A DNA stretch of 64,000 nt, taken from assembly GCA_964635055.1 (NCBI GenBank), contig CAZWMT010000007.1, forward strand, positions 95,182 to 159,181, given 5' to 3'. This stretch comes from JAEUJM01 sp964635055 (GTDB lineage Bacteria; Actinomycetota; Acidimicrobiia; Acidimicrobiales; DATDAH01). The translations under genes were made by a program, and so were the position numbers. The notes below the pieces were generated by a model that saw only the letters and a program-made list of their open reading frames with translations, was not told where the DNA came from and did no database searches. How positions within the stretch are numbered: position 1 is the first letter of the stretch; the number at the start of each line of letters is the position of its first letter. Below are positions 26,148-34,370 of the stretch, piece after piece.

Positions 26148-27200
26148 GTGACCGCCGACGAGATGACCCGATTCGAGGTGGTGCGCGCCGACCTGCACAC
26201 GACCCGTGCCGTCACCGAGCCGCGGCCGGCGCTCGCCGAGGACCAGGCCCTACTGCGGGTGGACGCCTTCGGGCTCACCGCCAACAACATCAGCTACGCC
26301 GTGTTCGGCGACATGCTCGGCTACTGGGGGTTCTTTCCGTCGGCGGGCGAGTGGGGCCAGGTGCCGGCGTGGGGCTTCGCCGAGGTGGTCGACGGCACGG
26401 CCGACGACCTGCCCACCGGCACCCGCCTGTTCGGGTACGTGCCCATGGCCAGCCACCTGGTGATGCGGCCGCGCCGGGACGATCCGTCGGCCGTCGTGGA
26501 CGCCAGCGAGCACCGCGCCGGGCTGCCGCCGGCCTACAACCGCTACCGGCTCGTCGACGCCGACCCGATGTACGACCCCGCCCGTGAGGACGAGCAGATG
26601 CTGCTCTGGCCGCTGTTCTTCACCGGGTTCGTGCTCGACGCCTTCCTGGCCCGCAACGAACAGTTCGGGGCATCGACCGTCGTGCTGTCGAGCGCGTCCT
26701 CCAAGACCGCCATCTCCACCGCCCACCTGCTGGCGCAGCGCCCCGGGGTGACGGTGATCGGCCTGACGTCGACCGCCAACGTCGAGATGGTGCGCGCCCT
26801 CGGTCCCTACGTCCAGGTGGTCGCCTACGACGACGTCGACGGGCTCGAACCGGCCGACGCGGTCTACCTCGACTTCGCCGGCGACGCCGGCGTGCGGGCC
26901 GCGGTGCACCGCCGCTTCGGCGACCGCCTGGCCCACTCGGCCATGATCGGTGGCACCCACTGGGACCGCGGCGCCGGCGAGGAGGCGCCCGGGGTCGCGC
27001 CCACGTTCTTCTTCGCCCCCGACCACTGGGGCCCCGAGACCGAAGCGGCCCTGCCCGACGCGTGGCGGGGGTTCGTCGGCGGCGTCGACCGCTGGCTGAC
27101 CGTCGAGCACCGCACCGGCGCCGATGCGGTGCAGCAGGCGTTCCTCGACACGCTCGACGGGCGGGCCGACCCCGCGGTCGGCCTCGTCCTGTCCCTCTGA
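26148..27200 (+). CDS. DUF2855 protein (MDR-like fold)
   Basis: GTG 26148 follows AGGAGG (26138-26143); 350 aa. LLRVDAFGLTANNISYAVFG is the opening of medium-chain-dehydrogenase-like proteins, VVLSSASSKTAISTAHLL a Rossmann-like nucleotide site, and FFFAPDHWGPE the end of the DUF2855 domain. The catalytic zinc ligands of true alcohol dehydrogenases are absent. Members are thought to be oxidoreductases of unknown substrate. It stands alone. Confidence 0.85.
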   Translation: MTADEMTRFEVVRADLHTTRAVTEPRPALAEDQALLRVDAFGLTANNISYAVFGDMLGYWGFFPSAGEWGQVPAWGFAEVVDGTADDLPTGTRLFGYVPMASHLVMRPRRDDPSAVVDASEHRAGLPPAYNRYRLVDADPMYDPAREDEQMLLWPLFFTGFVLDAFLARNEQFGASTVVLSSASSKTAISTAHLLAQRPGVTVIGLTSTANVEMVRALGPYVQVVAYDDVDGLEPADAVYLDFAGDAGVRAAVHRRFGDRLAHSAMIGGTHWDRGAGEEAPGVAPTFFFAPDHWGPETEAALPDAWRGFVGGVDRWLTVEHRTGADAVQQAFLDTLDGRADPAVGLVLSL

Positions 27201-27757
27201 CCGCTCTGAATTCCCTCTGATCCGCCGGGCGGGCAGGGGTGCCCTCGGCGACCACCGCCCGCACGGCGTCCACGATCTCGGCCCGCCCGCCGTAGCCCCG
27301 GCATCGGCGTCGCCCAGATCGCGGTCAGATTCGTCGCGCCGTCGACCCAGGATCGACGTGGGGCAGGTGTCACGGTCGGGGATGTCGTCTCCGGTCAACC
27401 CCTCGACGATCACCCAGTGCGGACGAGGGCCCGACCGATGCCGGGCCGGGACCAGCGCCACGTGGGCGGACACGCGCGAGGCGCCACCGCCGACCAGCCT
27501 GTCCACGCGCCCGCTGGCCTTGCCGCTCGCCAGGCTGGTGTCGCCGTACGGCAGCCCGGTCGGGTGGCCCGGCGTGCACGACAATGTGTCGGCCGGCCCG
27601 AGTGACGGCGGCTCGATGTGACCCAGACCCGATGGCGACTGATGGGCTTCCGGTCGACGGCGCGTTGGTGCCCCACAGGGCGGCGTTCTCGCCACTCGGC
27701 GGTCGGACCCGATCGGCTAGACCCGCCGTGTATCACACTACGTGATACGCTGGCGGT
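27201..27757. other. 557-bp intergenic region without a convincing gene
   Basis: Several short frames cross it, but none has a ribosome site or known motif. A minus-strand stretch near 27380-27420 (WVIVEGLTGDDIPDRD) could be an old gene relic. The right end carries the antitoxin operator. Confidence 0.5.
27730..27748. promoter_or_regulatory. Palindromic operator of RHH-MazF module
   Basis: GTATCAC-actac-GTGATAC is a perfect 7-bp inverted repeat with a 5-bp spacer, ending 9 bp before the antitoxin ATG (27758). It is AT-richer than its surroundings, as expected for an autoregulated promoter. Confidence 0.7.
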
Positions 27758-27997
27758 ATGGGTGCTGCCGTCTCGGTCCGCTTGGACGACGAAGCGGAGC
27801 GGGCCCTCCGCACACTGGAGGCCGCCGGCCTCTCGAGGTCCGAGGCGATCCGCGAGGCCCTGGTCCACGCGGCGCAGCGCCTGCGCCGACGCTCCGAGCT
27901 GGCGGCCGAGGTCGCCGCGCTCGACGCCGACCCCGACGATCTCGCGGAGATGCAGGCCGTCAGCGAGTTGATGGAGTCGCTGCGTGCTCCGCGGTGA
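27758..27997 (+). CDS. Ribbon-helix-helix antitoxin (CopG/MazE-like)
   Basis: The product is 79 aa. VSVRLDDEAERALRTLE and LSRSEAIREALVHAAQR are the strand-helix-helix of a CopG-type DNA-binding antitoxin; the acidic tail (LDADPDDLAEM) would bind the toxin. It overlaps the toxin start by 14 bp and is preceded by a perfect inverted repeat, so it most likely represses its own operon. Confidence 0.9.
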   Translation: MGAAVSVRLDDEAERALRTLEAAGLSRSEAIREALVHAAQRLRRRSELAAEVAALDADPDDLAEMQAVSELMESLRAPR

Positions 27998-28301
27998 CGT
28001 CTACCGGTTCAAGCTCCCGAAGGGCGTGGGACACGAGCAGCACGGGGATCGTTTCGGGGTCGTGGTACAGGCGGACGAGCTCCTTCCGCGATCGGTGGTG
28101 ATCGTCGCACCAACGTCTCGCAGCGCGCGCCCTGCATCCTTTCGGCCGCAGATCGACCTCGACGGCGAGACGACGCGGGTCCTCGTCGAGCAGATCGGCG
28201 CGGTCGATGCACAACGGCTCGGTGAGCTGTCGGGCCACCTGAGTCGCGCAGAGCTCTGGGGCATCGACGAGGCCCTGGCCACCGTTCTGGGCCTGCGCTG
28301 A
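27984..28301 (+). CDS. MazF/PemK-type endoribonuclease toxin
   Basis: GTG 27984 gives 105 aa. LRGDVYRFKLPKG is the MazF first strand, FGVVVQADELLPRS and VIVAPTSRS the core sheet with the catalytic Arg/Ser area, and VEQIGAVDAQRLGELSGHLS the terminal helix. It is translated from within the antitoxin gene. It should cleave RNA at short sites. The C-terminal helix is the one that resembles the odd tail of the ORF at 18777-19454. Confidence 0.9.
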   Translation: MLRGDVYRFKLPKGVGHEQHGDRFGVVVQADELLPRSVVIVAPTSRSARPASFRPQIDLDGETTRVLVEQIGAVDAQRLGELSGHLSRAELWGIDEALATVLGLR

Positions 28302-28450
28302 GGCGAATCCGCCCGGCCTGACTCCCGCCGCGCGTCGCGCGTCGATCGCCTCCCACCACGCCGATGCGCAGGGTCCGGTCGTCGCCGGTCTCGGTCTCGG
28401 TCTCCGGCGCCCGCGCTGTGACCCGAGCGCGGCGCACTACCGTCGCCGCC

Positions 28451-29977
28451 GTGAGCGGACCCCTGCATCCAACGACGGTCACCCTCGATGCCGGTGCGGT
28501 GATCGCCGACGTCGACCCACGCGTGTTCGGCGGCCTGCTCGAGCACATGGGCCGCTGCGTCTACGAGGGCGTCTACGAACCGACCAGCAGGCACGCCGAC
28601 GAGCACGGGTGCCGTACCGACGTGCTCGACGCCCTGCGCCGGCTCGACCTCACCGCCATCCGCTACCCGGGCGGCAACTTCGTGTCGGGCTACGACTGGC
28701 GCGACGGCATCGGTCCCCGGTCCGAGCGTCCCGAGCGCCAGGAACGGGCGTGGCGCAGCATCGAGACCAACCAGTTCGGCACCGACGAGTTCCTGCCCCT
28801 GTGCGAGCGCATGGGCTGGACGCCGATGATGGCGGTGAACCTCGGGACCGGCACCGCCGCCGATGCCCAGTCGCTGGCCGCCTACGTCAACGAGCCCGCC
28901 GGCACCGCCATGGGCGACCGGCGGTCCGGCAACGGGCGGGCCGAGCCCTACGGCGTGGACCTGTGGTGCCTCGGCAACGAGATGGACGGCCCCTGGCAGC
29001 TCGGCCACACCAACGCCTCGGAGTACACCCGCCGGGCGCGGGAGGCGGCGGCGGCCATGCGCGAGGTCACCCCCGACATCGAGGTGGTGGCCTGCGGTTC
29101 GTCCGACCCGAAGCTGCCCAGCCACCCGGCGTGGTCGGTCACCGTGCTCGACGAGTTCGGGGAGGGCCTCGACTACCTGAGCCTCCACCGCTACGCCCGC
29201 AACTTCCGCCGGCGGAGCCGCGAGTTCCTGGGCTTCGGCCGCACCGTCGACGACCAGATCGAGGAGACCGCCCGCCTCTGCGACCAGGCCCGCGCCCGCC
29301 ACGGCCACGACCGCCCGACCCGGATCTCGTTCGACGAGTGGAACGTCTGGTACAAGACCGCCCACGAGACCCTCGGCCGGATGGTGCTCCCGTCGCGCTT
29401 CGGCCGGCGGGCGCCCCACCTGATCGAGGAGGTCTACAACCTCGAGGACGCGCTGGTGGCGGCCGGCTTCCTCAACAGCTTCCTGCGCCACGCCGACGTC
29501 GTGCGGGTCGCCAACATCGCCCAGGTGGTCAACGTCATCGCCCCCCTGCTCACCAAGGGCGACGATCTGCTCGTGCAGTCCATCTTCCACACCTTCCGGA
29601 TGTTCAGCACGAGGCGCGACGGCGACGCCCTACGCGTGGCGCCCACCGGGCCGACCTACGAGACCCGTCGCTTCGGCACCGTCCCCGAGGTGGACCTCAG
29701 CGCGGTGCTCGGCCCCGAGGCCCTCCACGTGTTCGCGGTGAACCGCAGCGTCGACGCGGTGGCGCCGCTCGAGGTGACGATCGCCGGCACCGCCCTCGGC
29801 GGCGTGGGCGACTGTGAGATCCTCACCGGCCCCCACCCCCGGGCCCGCAACACCTGGGACGATCCCCACGTGGTCGAGGCGGCGTCCTTCACCGGCCTGT
29901 CCTGCACCGCCGCCAGCGCCGACCTGCAACTCCCGCCCCTCTCCCTCGTGGCGGCGACGTTCCCCCTCGCTCGCTGA
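28451..29977 (+). CDS. GH51 alpha-L-arabinofuranosidase
   Basis: GTG 28451 gives 508 aa, normal for GH51. FGGLLEHMGRCVYEGVYEP and RYPGGNFVSGYDWRDGIG are N-terminal signatures. LWCLGNEMDGPWQLGH contains the acid/base Glu (about residue 177) and SFDEWNVWYK the nucleophile (about 296). No signal peptide is seen, so it acts inside the cell on imported arabino-oligosaccharides. A C-terminal beta-sandwich closes the chain. The GH78 enzyme at 34371 suggests a local capacity for plant-type sugars, though they are not one operon. Confidence 0.95.
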   Translation: MSGPLHPTTVTLDAGAVIADVDPRVFGGLLEHMGRCVYEGVYEPTSRHADEHGCRTDVLDALRRLDLTAIRYPGGNFVSGYDWRDGIGPRSERPERQERAWRSIETNQFGTDEFLPLCERMGWTPMMAVNLGTGTAADAQSLAAYVNEPAGTAMGDRRSGNGRAEPYGVDLWCLGNEMDGPWQLGHTNASEYTRRAREAAAAMREVTPDIEVVACGSSDPKLPSHPAWSVTVLDEFGEGLDYLSLHRYARNFRRRSREFLGFGRTVDDQIEETARLCDQARARHGHDRPTRISFDEWNVWYKTAHETLGRMVLPSRFGRRAPHLIEEVYNLEDALVAAGFLNSFLRHADVVRVANIAQVVNVIAPLLTKGDDLLVQSIFHTFRMFSTRRDGDALRVAPTGPTYETRRFGTVPEVDLSAVLGPEALHVFAVNRSVDAVAPLEVTIAGTALGGVGDCEILTGPHPRARNTWDDPHVVEAASFTGLSCTAASADLQLPPLSLVAATFPLAR

Positions 29978-30278
29978 CCGGGCGGCGGCGCCCGAGGTCG
30001 GATGCTCGGCACGCCGTCGGGTGCCCCGAGCCGCGAGGGAACATCCGCTCCTCGGCGTGCAGCCCGGGGCCTCGACCACGGCTCCCACTGACTCACGGCG
30101 CTCGCGGGCTGGGACGCCGACGATGGCCACATCGCCCACCTCGTGACCGCTCGCCGGTGGGTCCACGACCGGCGGCCGACCGTCCCGACACCGAGCCTTC
30201 TCCGGGCGTTCACGGGGCGCCGCCACCGCCGCGGCCGGGAGCGGGCATGCTGAGGGCGGTCGAGAGCGGAGGCGCACG
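29978..30278. other. 301-bp intergenic region with a solitary minisatellite-like unit
   Basis: No gene is visible. At 30174-30224 the sequence ggccgaccgtcccgac...gggcgttcacgggg resembles the last unit of the 69-bp array at 26030-26080, which suggests that unit is a dispersed element. Confidence 0.45.
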
Positions 30279-31580
30279 ATGAGCCAGGACAGCAAGCTCG
30301 GGATCCTCGTCGGGGGTGGCCCGGCGCCGGGGATCAACAGCGTGATCGGGGCGGCCACCATCCGCGCCGAGCTGGCCGGCGTGCCCATCGTCGGCATCCG
30401 CGACGGGTTCGAGCACCTCATGGCCGGCGACACGGACCAGGTGGTCGAGCTCTCCGCCGGCTCGGTGAGCCGCATCCACTTCCGGGGCGGGTCGATCCTC
30501 GGCACCTCACGGGCCAACCCCACCAAGGATCCTGCCCTGCTCGACCGGTGCATCGACTCGCTCGGGCGCCTGGGCGTCGACCAGTTGATCACCATCGGCG
30601 GCGACGACACCGCCTACTCGGCCATGCGGCTGGCCGAGCGCTCCGCGGGACGCCTGCGGGTGGTCCACACCCCCAAGACCATCGACAACGACCTCGACCT
30701 GCCGCCGTGGGTCGACACCTTCGGGTTCCAGACCGCCCGCCACCACGGCGTGGAGATCGTGACGAACCTGATGGTCGACGCCAAGACCACCGGGCGCTGG
30801 TACTTCGTGATCGCCATGGGCCGCAAGGCCGGCCACCTCGCCCTTGGCATCGGCAAGGCCGCGGGGGCGACGGTCACGCTGATCCCCGAGGAGTACGGCG
30901 AGCGGGTCGGGCTGGCCGAGATCGTCGACACCCTCGTGGGCAGCGTCATCAAGCGGCGCCGGGCCGGCCGTCGCGACGGGGTGGCGGTCATCGCCGAGGG
31001 GGTGGTGCTGAGCCTCGACCCTGCCGAGCTCGCCGAGCTGGACGAGGTGGAGCGCGACGAGCACGGCCACGTGCGCATCGCCGAGGTCGACATCGGCCAG
31101 ATCCTGAAGGTGCGGGTGCGCGAGCGCCTGGCCGAGCTGGGCCTGTCGACCACGATCGTGTCCAAGGACGTGGGCTACGAGCTGCGCTGCGCCGACCCCA
31201 TCCCTCTCGACATGGAATACACCCGCGACCTCGGCTACTGCGCGGCCAAGTACCTGATCACCGGCGGCAGCGGGGTGATGGTCACCATGCAGGCGGGCCA
31301 GTTCGTGCCGGTGCCCTTCGCCGAGATGCTCGACCCCGAGACGGGCCGCACCGCCGTGCGGGTGGTCGACATCCGCTCCACCCGATACGCGATCGCCCGC
31401 CGCTACATGCTGCGGGTGCGCCGCGACGACTTCGACGACCCCGACGAGCTGGCCGCCCTGGCCGGCGCCGCCGGGATGTCGCTGACCGCCTTCCGGGAGA
31501 TGTTCGAGCCGATCGTCGCCACCGAGCCGCCGGCGCTCGACCTCAACGTGGCGCGCGCCGACCTCCCGCCGCCCGACTGA
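30279..31580 (+). CDS. 6-phosphofructokinase, PPi-type residues
   Basis: The product is 433 aa. ILVGGGPAPGINSVIGA is the nucleotide/PPi-binding loop, GGSILGTSRANP the second motif, and FVIAMGRKAGHLALG and IPEEYG substrate motifs. Two diagnostic sites read ITIGGDDTAYSA and HTPKTIDNDLDL. Asp where ATP enzymes have the second Gly of GGDG, and Lys before TID, are the pair that marks pyrophosphate dependence. The enzyme would phosphorylate fructose 6-phosphate in glycolysis, possibly reversibly. It is monocistronic and followed by a strong hairpin. Confidence 0.9.
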   Translation: MSQDSKLGILVGGGPAPGINSVIGAATIRAELAGVPIVGIRDGFEHLMAGDTDQVVELSAGSVSRIHFRGGSILGTSRANPTKDPALLDRCIDSLGRLGVDQLITIGGDDTAYSAMRLAERSAGRLRVVHTPKTIDNDLDLPPWVDTFGFQTARHHGVEIVTNLMVDAKTTGRWYFVIAMGRKAGHLALGIGKAAGATVTLIPEEYGERVGLAEIVDTLVGSVIKRRRAGRRDGVAVIAEGVVLSLDPAELAELDEVERDEHGHVRIAEVDIGQILKVRVRERLAELGLSTTIVSKDVGYELRCADPIPLDMEYTRDLGYCAAKYLITGGSGVMVTMQAGQFVPVPFAEMLDPETGRTAVRVVDIRSTRYAIARRYMLRVRRDDFDDPDELAALAGAAGMSLTAFREMFEPIVATEPPALDLNVARADLPPPD

Positions 31581-31620
31581 CGTTCGTCTCCGACAGCCGC
31601 ACCCGGGCCTTGTCCCGGTA

Positions 31621-31664
31621 CTGGCTCCCGATTCGACCGTCCTGGCAGTCGAATCGGGAGCCAG
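31621..31664. terminator. 17-bp hairpin between convergent genes
   Basis: CTGGCTCCCGATTCGAC and its exact reverse complement flank a 10-base loop. It lies between the phosphofructokinase stop (31580) and the convergent stop at 31710, so it may serve both strands. No U-tract follows. Confidence 0.65.
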
Positions 31665-31709
31665 AACGGGGTCTGGCGCCGGCCCGACCTCCTGGCCCCA
31701 GCCTCCCGG

Positions 31710-32363
31710 TCAGCCCAGCGGGATCCTGGAGTAGAGGGTGCTGGAGACCGTGATGCTGGCGGGGTTGGCGCCGGCCGTCTTGGCCTGGAGGGCCAGGCCG
31801 GCGTCGGAGAACCAGGCCGCACCCAGGCGGGCGTGGGCCGCCATGTTCTCGACCTCCCAGGTGAAGGCGGTCATCCCGCTGGACATGCCCGCGTAGGTGA
31901 GCTGCTGCAGCCGGGCGTTGACCGCCCCGTTGGCCTCGACGAACTCGCACACCTCCGCCGCCTCGGCGAGGACCTCCTCCATGCGCCCCGGGTTGGGCTT
32001 GCCGAGGTGGACCTCGAGGATGCCGCCTTGTCCGGGCTTGGGCTCGCGGCCGAGCGGGAGCTCCATGGTCATGCTCGTCGACGTGATCGCGCTCGGTGAG
32101 TCGGGGCCGTTCAACCGCGTGGTGAACGCCTGGATGTCAGCGTCCTGGCTCATGGCGTCGAACGCCGCGCCCAGCGCCTCGGGGCTCTCGTACTCGACGG
32201 AGAACACCGTCGTGTTGGCCTGCTCGCCCGCCACGGACGCCAGGTAGAAGTGGACGTCGCCGCCGTGGCGGCCGACCAGCCCGGCCGCCTCGATCGCCGC
32301 GGCGACCGCCGCCTCCACCTGGCCGCCCTTCACCATCGCAGTGACCACATTCGAAACGCGCAT
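31710..32363 (-). CDS. Hypothetical protein with two ferredoxin-like halves
   Basis: ATG 32363 has GGGGGG upstream; 217 aa. I recognise no firm family. The layout suggests two dimeric alpha-beta barrel repeats. The first runs from VSNVVTAMVKGG through VHFYLASVAGEQANTTVFSV. The second runs from GILEVHLGKPNPGRMEEVL through MTAFTWEVENMAAHARLG. Such duplicated barrels occur in NIPSNAP- and ABM-like proteins. No signal peptide is present. The long frame upstream of the ATG is a shadow of the NHL gene. Confidence 0.7.
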   Translation of the reverse strand: MRVSNVVTAMVKGGQVEAAVAAAIEAAGLVGRHGGDVHFYLASVAGEQANTTVFSVEYESPEALGAAFDAMSQDADIQAFTTRLNGPDSPSAITSTSMTMELPLGREPKPGQGGILEVHLGKPNPGRMEEVLAEAAEVCEFVEANGAVNARLQQLTYAGMSSGMTAFTWEVENMAAHARLGAAWFSDAGLALQAKTAGANPASITVSSTLYSRIPLG

Positions 32364-32464
32364 CTGATGACCCCCCGGTTGTGGCCCGGGACCGCCCCTG
32401 GCCGGGGCACATCTTCGACCACCACGGCGGCGCTGTAAACACCCAATCCCGGCGGCGTCGCCGG

Positions 32465-33525
32465 TCAGGACCGGCGCGTGACGAACTTGACGGTGTCTTT
32501 GACGGTGGGGTCGGTGTCCGACTTGGCCGTGAGCGCGGCGGTCAGGCTGGACCCCGTCGGTGCGGTGGACCTCACCTTGACCACCACGTCGACCGCCACG
32601 GTGGCCCCCGGTGCGAGCGCGGGGGTGACGTAGGCACCCGCCACCATGGCGGCGGTGACGTCGGTGGTGCCGACCGCGTACGTGACCTTGAACGCCGCGT
32701 TGGACCCCGTGCCCCTCAGGCGGAGCACATCGGGGGCCAGGCTGTCGTTCTGGACCTTGACGGTGTAGGTGACCGTCGAGCCGCGCGCTGCCGACCCGGA
32801 CACGGTCTGGTTCCGGCCGGTCGTGTTGTAGACGCCGTTTCCGACGGAGGTGCCACTGCCCTTCTTGACCAACGCATCGGGCCGCGGGCGGGCGACCGTG
32901 TAGCGGTGAGTGCCTACGGCCGAGTTGTACGCGTTGTCGGTGGCGCTCACGGTGAAGTCGTGGCTGCCGTATGACCCCGTGTCGACCTCGGACCCGTCGG
33001 GACGGGTGCCATCGCAGATGGCGATGCCCGCGCCGCCCACCTCGTCCGCGCAGCTGAAGTCGGCCGTCACGACCTGGTCGCGCGCGTACACCGCACCGCT
33101 CGGCGGAGTGCGCAGGTCGACGGTCGGGTCGGTGGTGTCGGTGGACGGCCCGAACACCTGCACCCGATGGTTCCGGGAATCCGCGATGTAGACGTTGCCG
33201 TCGGCGTCGATCGCTACTCCCGCTGGGAGGTCGAACCTTCGGTGCCCCATTGGGTGAGGTACGTGCCCGCGGACGTGAACTTCTGCACCCGATCATTGCC
33301 GTGGTCGGAGACGTAGACGTCACCCGACGACGGGTCGACCGCCACCCCGTACGGGAACGCGAACTGCCCGTCGCCGGTGCCGTAGCTGCCCCAACTGAGG
33401 GTGAACGCCGGATGTAGCGCGCTGGCGGTGGCGGCCGGGGCCTCAGCGGGAGCCGCCGCCAACGACGCCGCCGACAACGCGACCATCAGCATCAACCACA
33501 CGGGCTTTCGCAGCATCGTGATCAC
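32465..33525 (-). pseudogene. Secreted NHL-repeat protein split by a frameshift
   Basis: The first frame (33525) starts with a signal peptide (WLMLMVALSAASLAAAPAEA) and one NHL repeat (FAFPYGVAVDPSSGDVYVSD), then stops at about 33214. The second repeat (FDLPAGVAIDADGNVYIAD) and the rest continue in another frame from about 33245 to 32465. The remainder is an Ig-like and DUF11-like region (STVTYTVKVQNDSLAPD). At the junction, WGTEGS is followed directly by FDLP, whereas an intact repeat needs about five more residues, so a small deletion not divisible by three is likely. Without it the gene would encode a 350-residue extracellular beta-propeller-type protein. Confidence 0.75.
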
Positions 33526-33659
33526 TCACCTCGGTCGTTCTCTGCACGCCCAACGTCGCGCCGGCCGGCCCCAGCTCATGGAGCCGGAGGTCCCCCTCTC
33601 CACGGTGCTGTCCATGGCGAGACCAACGCCCAAGAAACCACCCGAGGTCGCCCTGGTCG

Positions 33660-33977
33660 TCAGAGACCCAGTACGACCCGGAGTCCGTCATCGATGTCCT
33701 CGAGCAGGACCTGAGGCACCCGACCCGACTGCTCGACCAGCAGCAAGCGGTCAACCAGCTCGAGGCCGAGGGGCACGGCAACGGAGTCCCTGGGCAGGCC
33801 CGTCGTGATCGAGGGAAGCAAGACGTTGCCGGCGATGCCCGCTCGATCGACATTGGAGGTGAGCGGTACGACATGGGTCTGCCACACCTCGACGCCCAGG
33901 ACATCGGCCGAGGAGACGACGACGCACGGTCGCCGCTTGTCCAGATCGATCCAGTACACGCCCCCGCGCACTACCAC
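33660..33977 (-). CDS. MazF/PemK-type toxin (second module)
   Basis: GTG 33977 gives 105 aa. VVRGGVYWIDLDKRRPCVVVSS is the MazF start, WQTHVVPLTSN the core strand with the conserved Thr/Ser, and GNVLLPSITTGLPRDS and VVLGL the remaining blocks. It overlaps the upstream antitoxin by 7 bp. It should be an mRNA interferase. It differs from the module at 27984 and belongs to the classical MazF subgroup. Confidence 0.9.
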   Translation of the reverse strand: MVVRGGVYWIDLDKRRPCVVVSSADVLGVEVWQTHVVPLTSNVDRAGIAGNVLLPSITTGLPRDSVAVPLGLELVDRLLLVEQSGRVPQVLLEDIDDGLRVVLGL

Positions 33978-34204
33978 GGCGCGGACCGCTCCATCCGTGC
34001 CACCACCGCCCGGGACTCCGCATCAGTTGGCCGATCAGCGCCCGCCAACGCGGCATCGGCCAACAACTGCTGGCCGAGGCTCAACCCCGTTCGCGTCGCG
34101 GCGTAGTGACGAAGCTGATCGGCGACCCACGTCGAGAACGGAACACCGAGACTCTCGATGATGGGCACGACATCGTCGGGAACGCTGATCGTCTTGTTCG
34201 GCAT
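33971..34204 (-). CDS. MazE-like antitoxin (second module)
   Basis: The product is 77 aa. NKTISVPDDVVPIIESLG is the DNA-binding strand and helix, VPFSTWVADQLRHYAATR the second helix, and AESRAVVARMER the tail. The start is followed upstream by an ACGTAT inverted repeat that may be its operator. It precedes its toxin in normal order. Confidence 0.85.
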   Translation of the reverse strand: MPNKTISVPDDVVPIIESLGVPFSTWVADQLRHYAATRTGLSLGQQLLADAALAGADRPTDAESRAVVARMERSAPW

Positions 34205-34206
34205 GT

Positions 34207-34223
34207 ACGTATTCTACATACGT
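34207..34223. promoter_or_regulatory. Palindromic operator of second MazEF module
   Basis: ACGTAT-tctac-ATACGT is a perfect inverted repeat with a 5-bp spacer, 3 bp upstream of the antitoxin start at 34204. Spacer length matches the operator at 27730-27748, though the arms differ. Confidence 0.65.
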
Positions 34224-34370
34224 TAGAGGGATCTTCGCCGACGTCGCCTCCGAGCACGACCCGGCCGGCGCCCGATCGCCTACGCCCAGGACGACTGCAA
34301 CTGCCCCCGCGAACGCCTCCCGAGCCGTTCGGGGTCGGCTGAGCCGGTCAGCGCCTTAGGCTCGCCGGCC

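Noticed and set aside
26148..27200. Calling the DUF2855 protein an alcohol dehydrogenase
   Set aside because: The catalytic zinc ligands and cofactor GxGxxG motif of true medium-chain dehydrogenases are missing.
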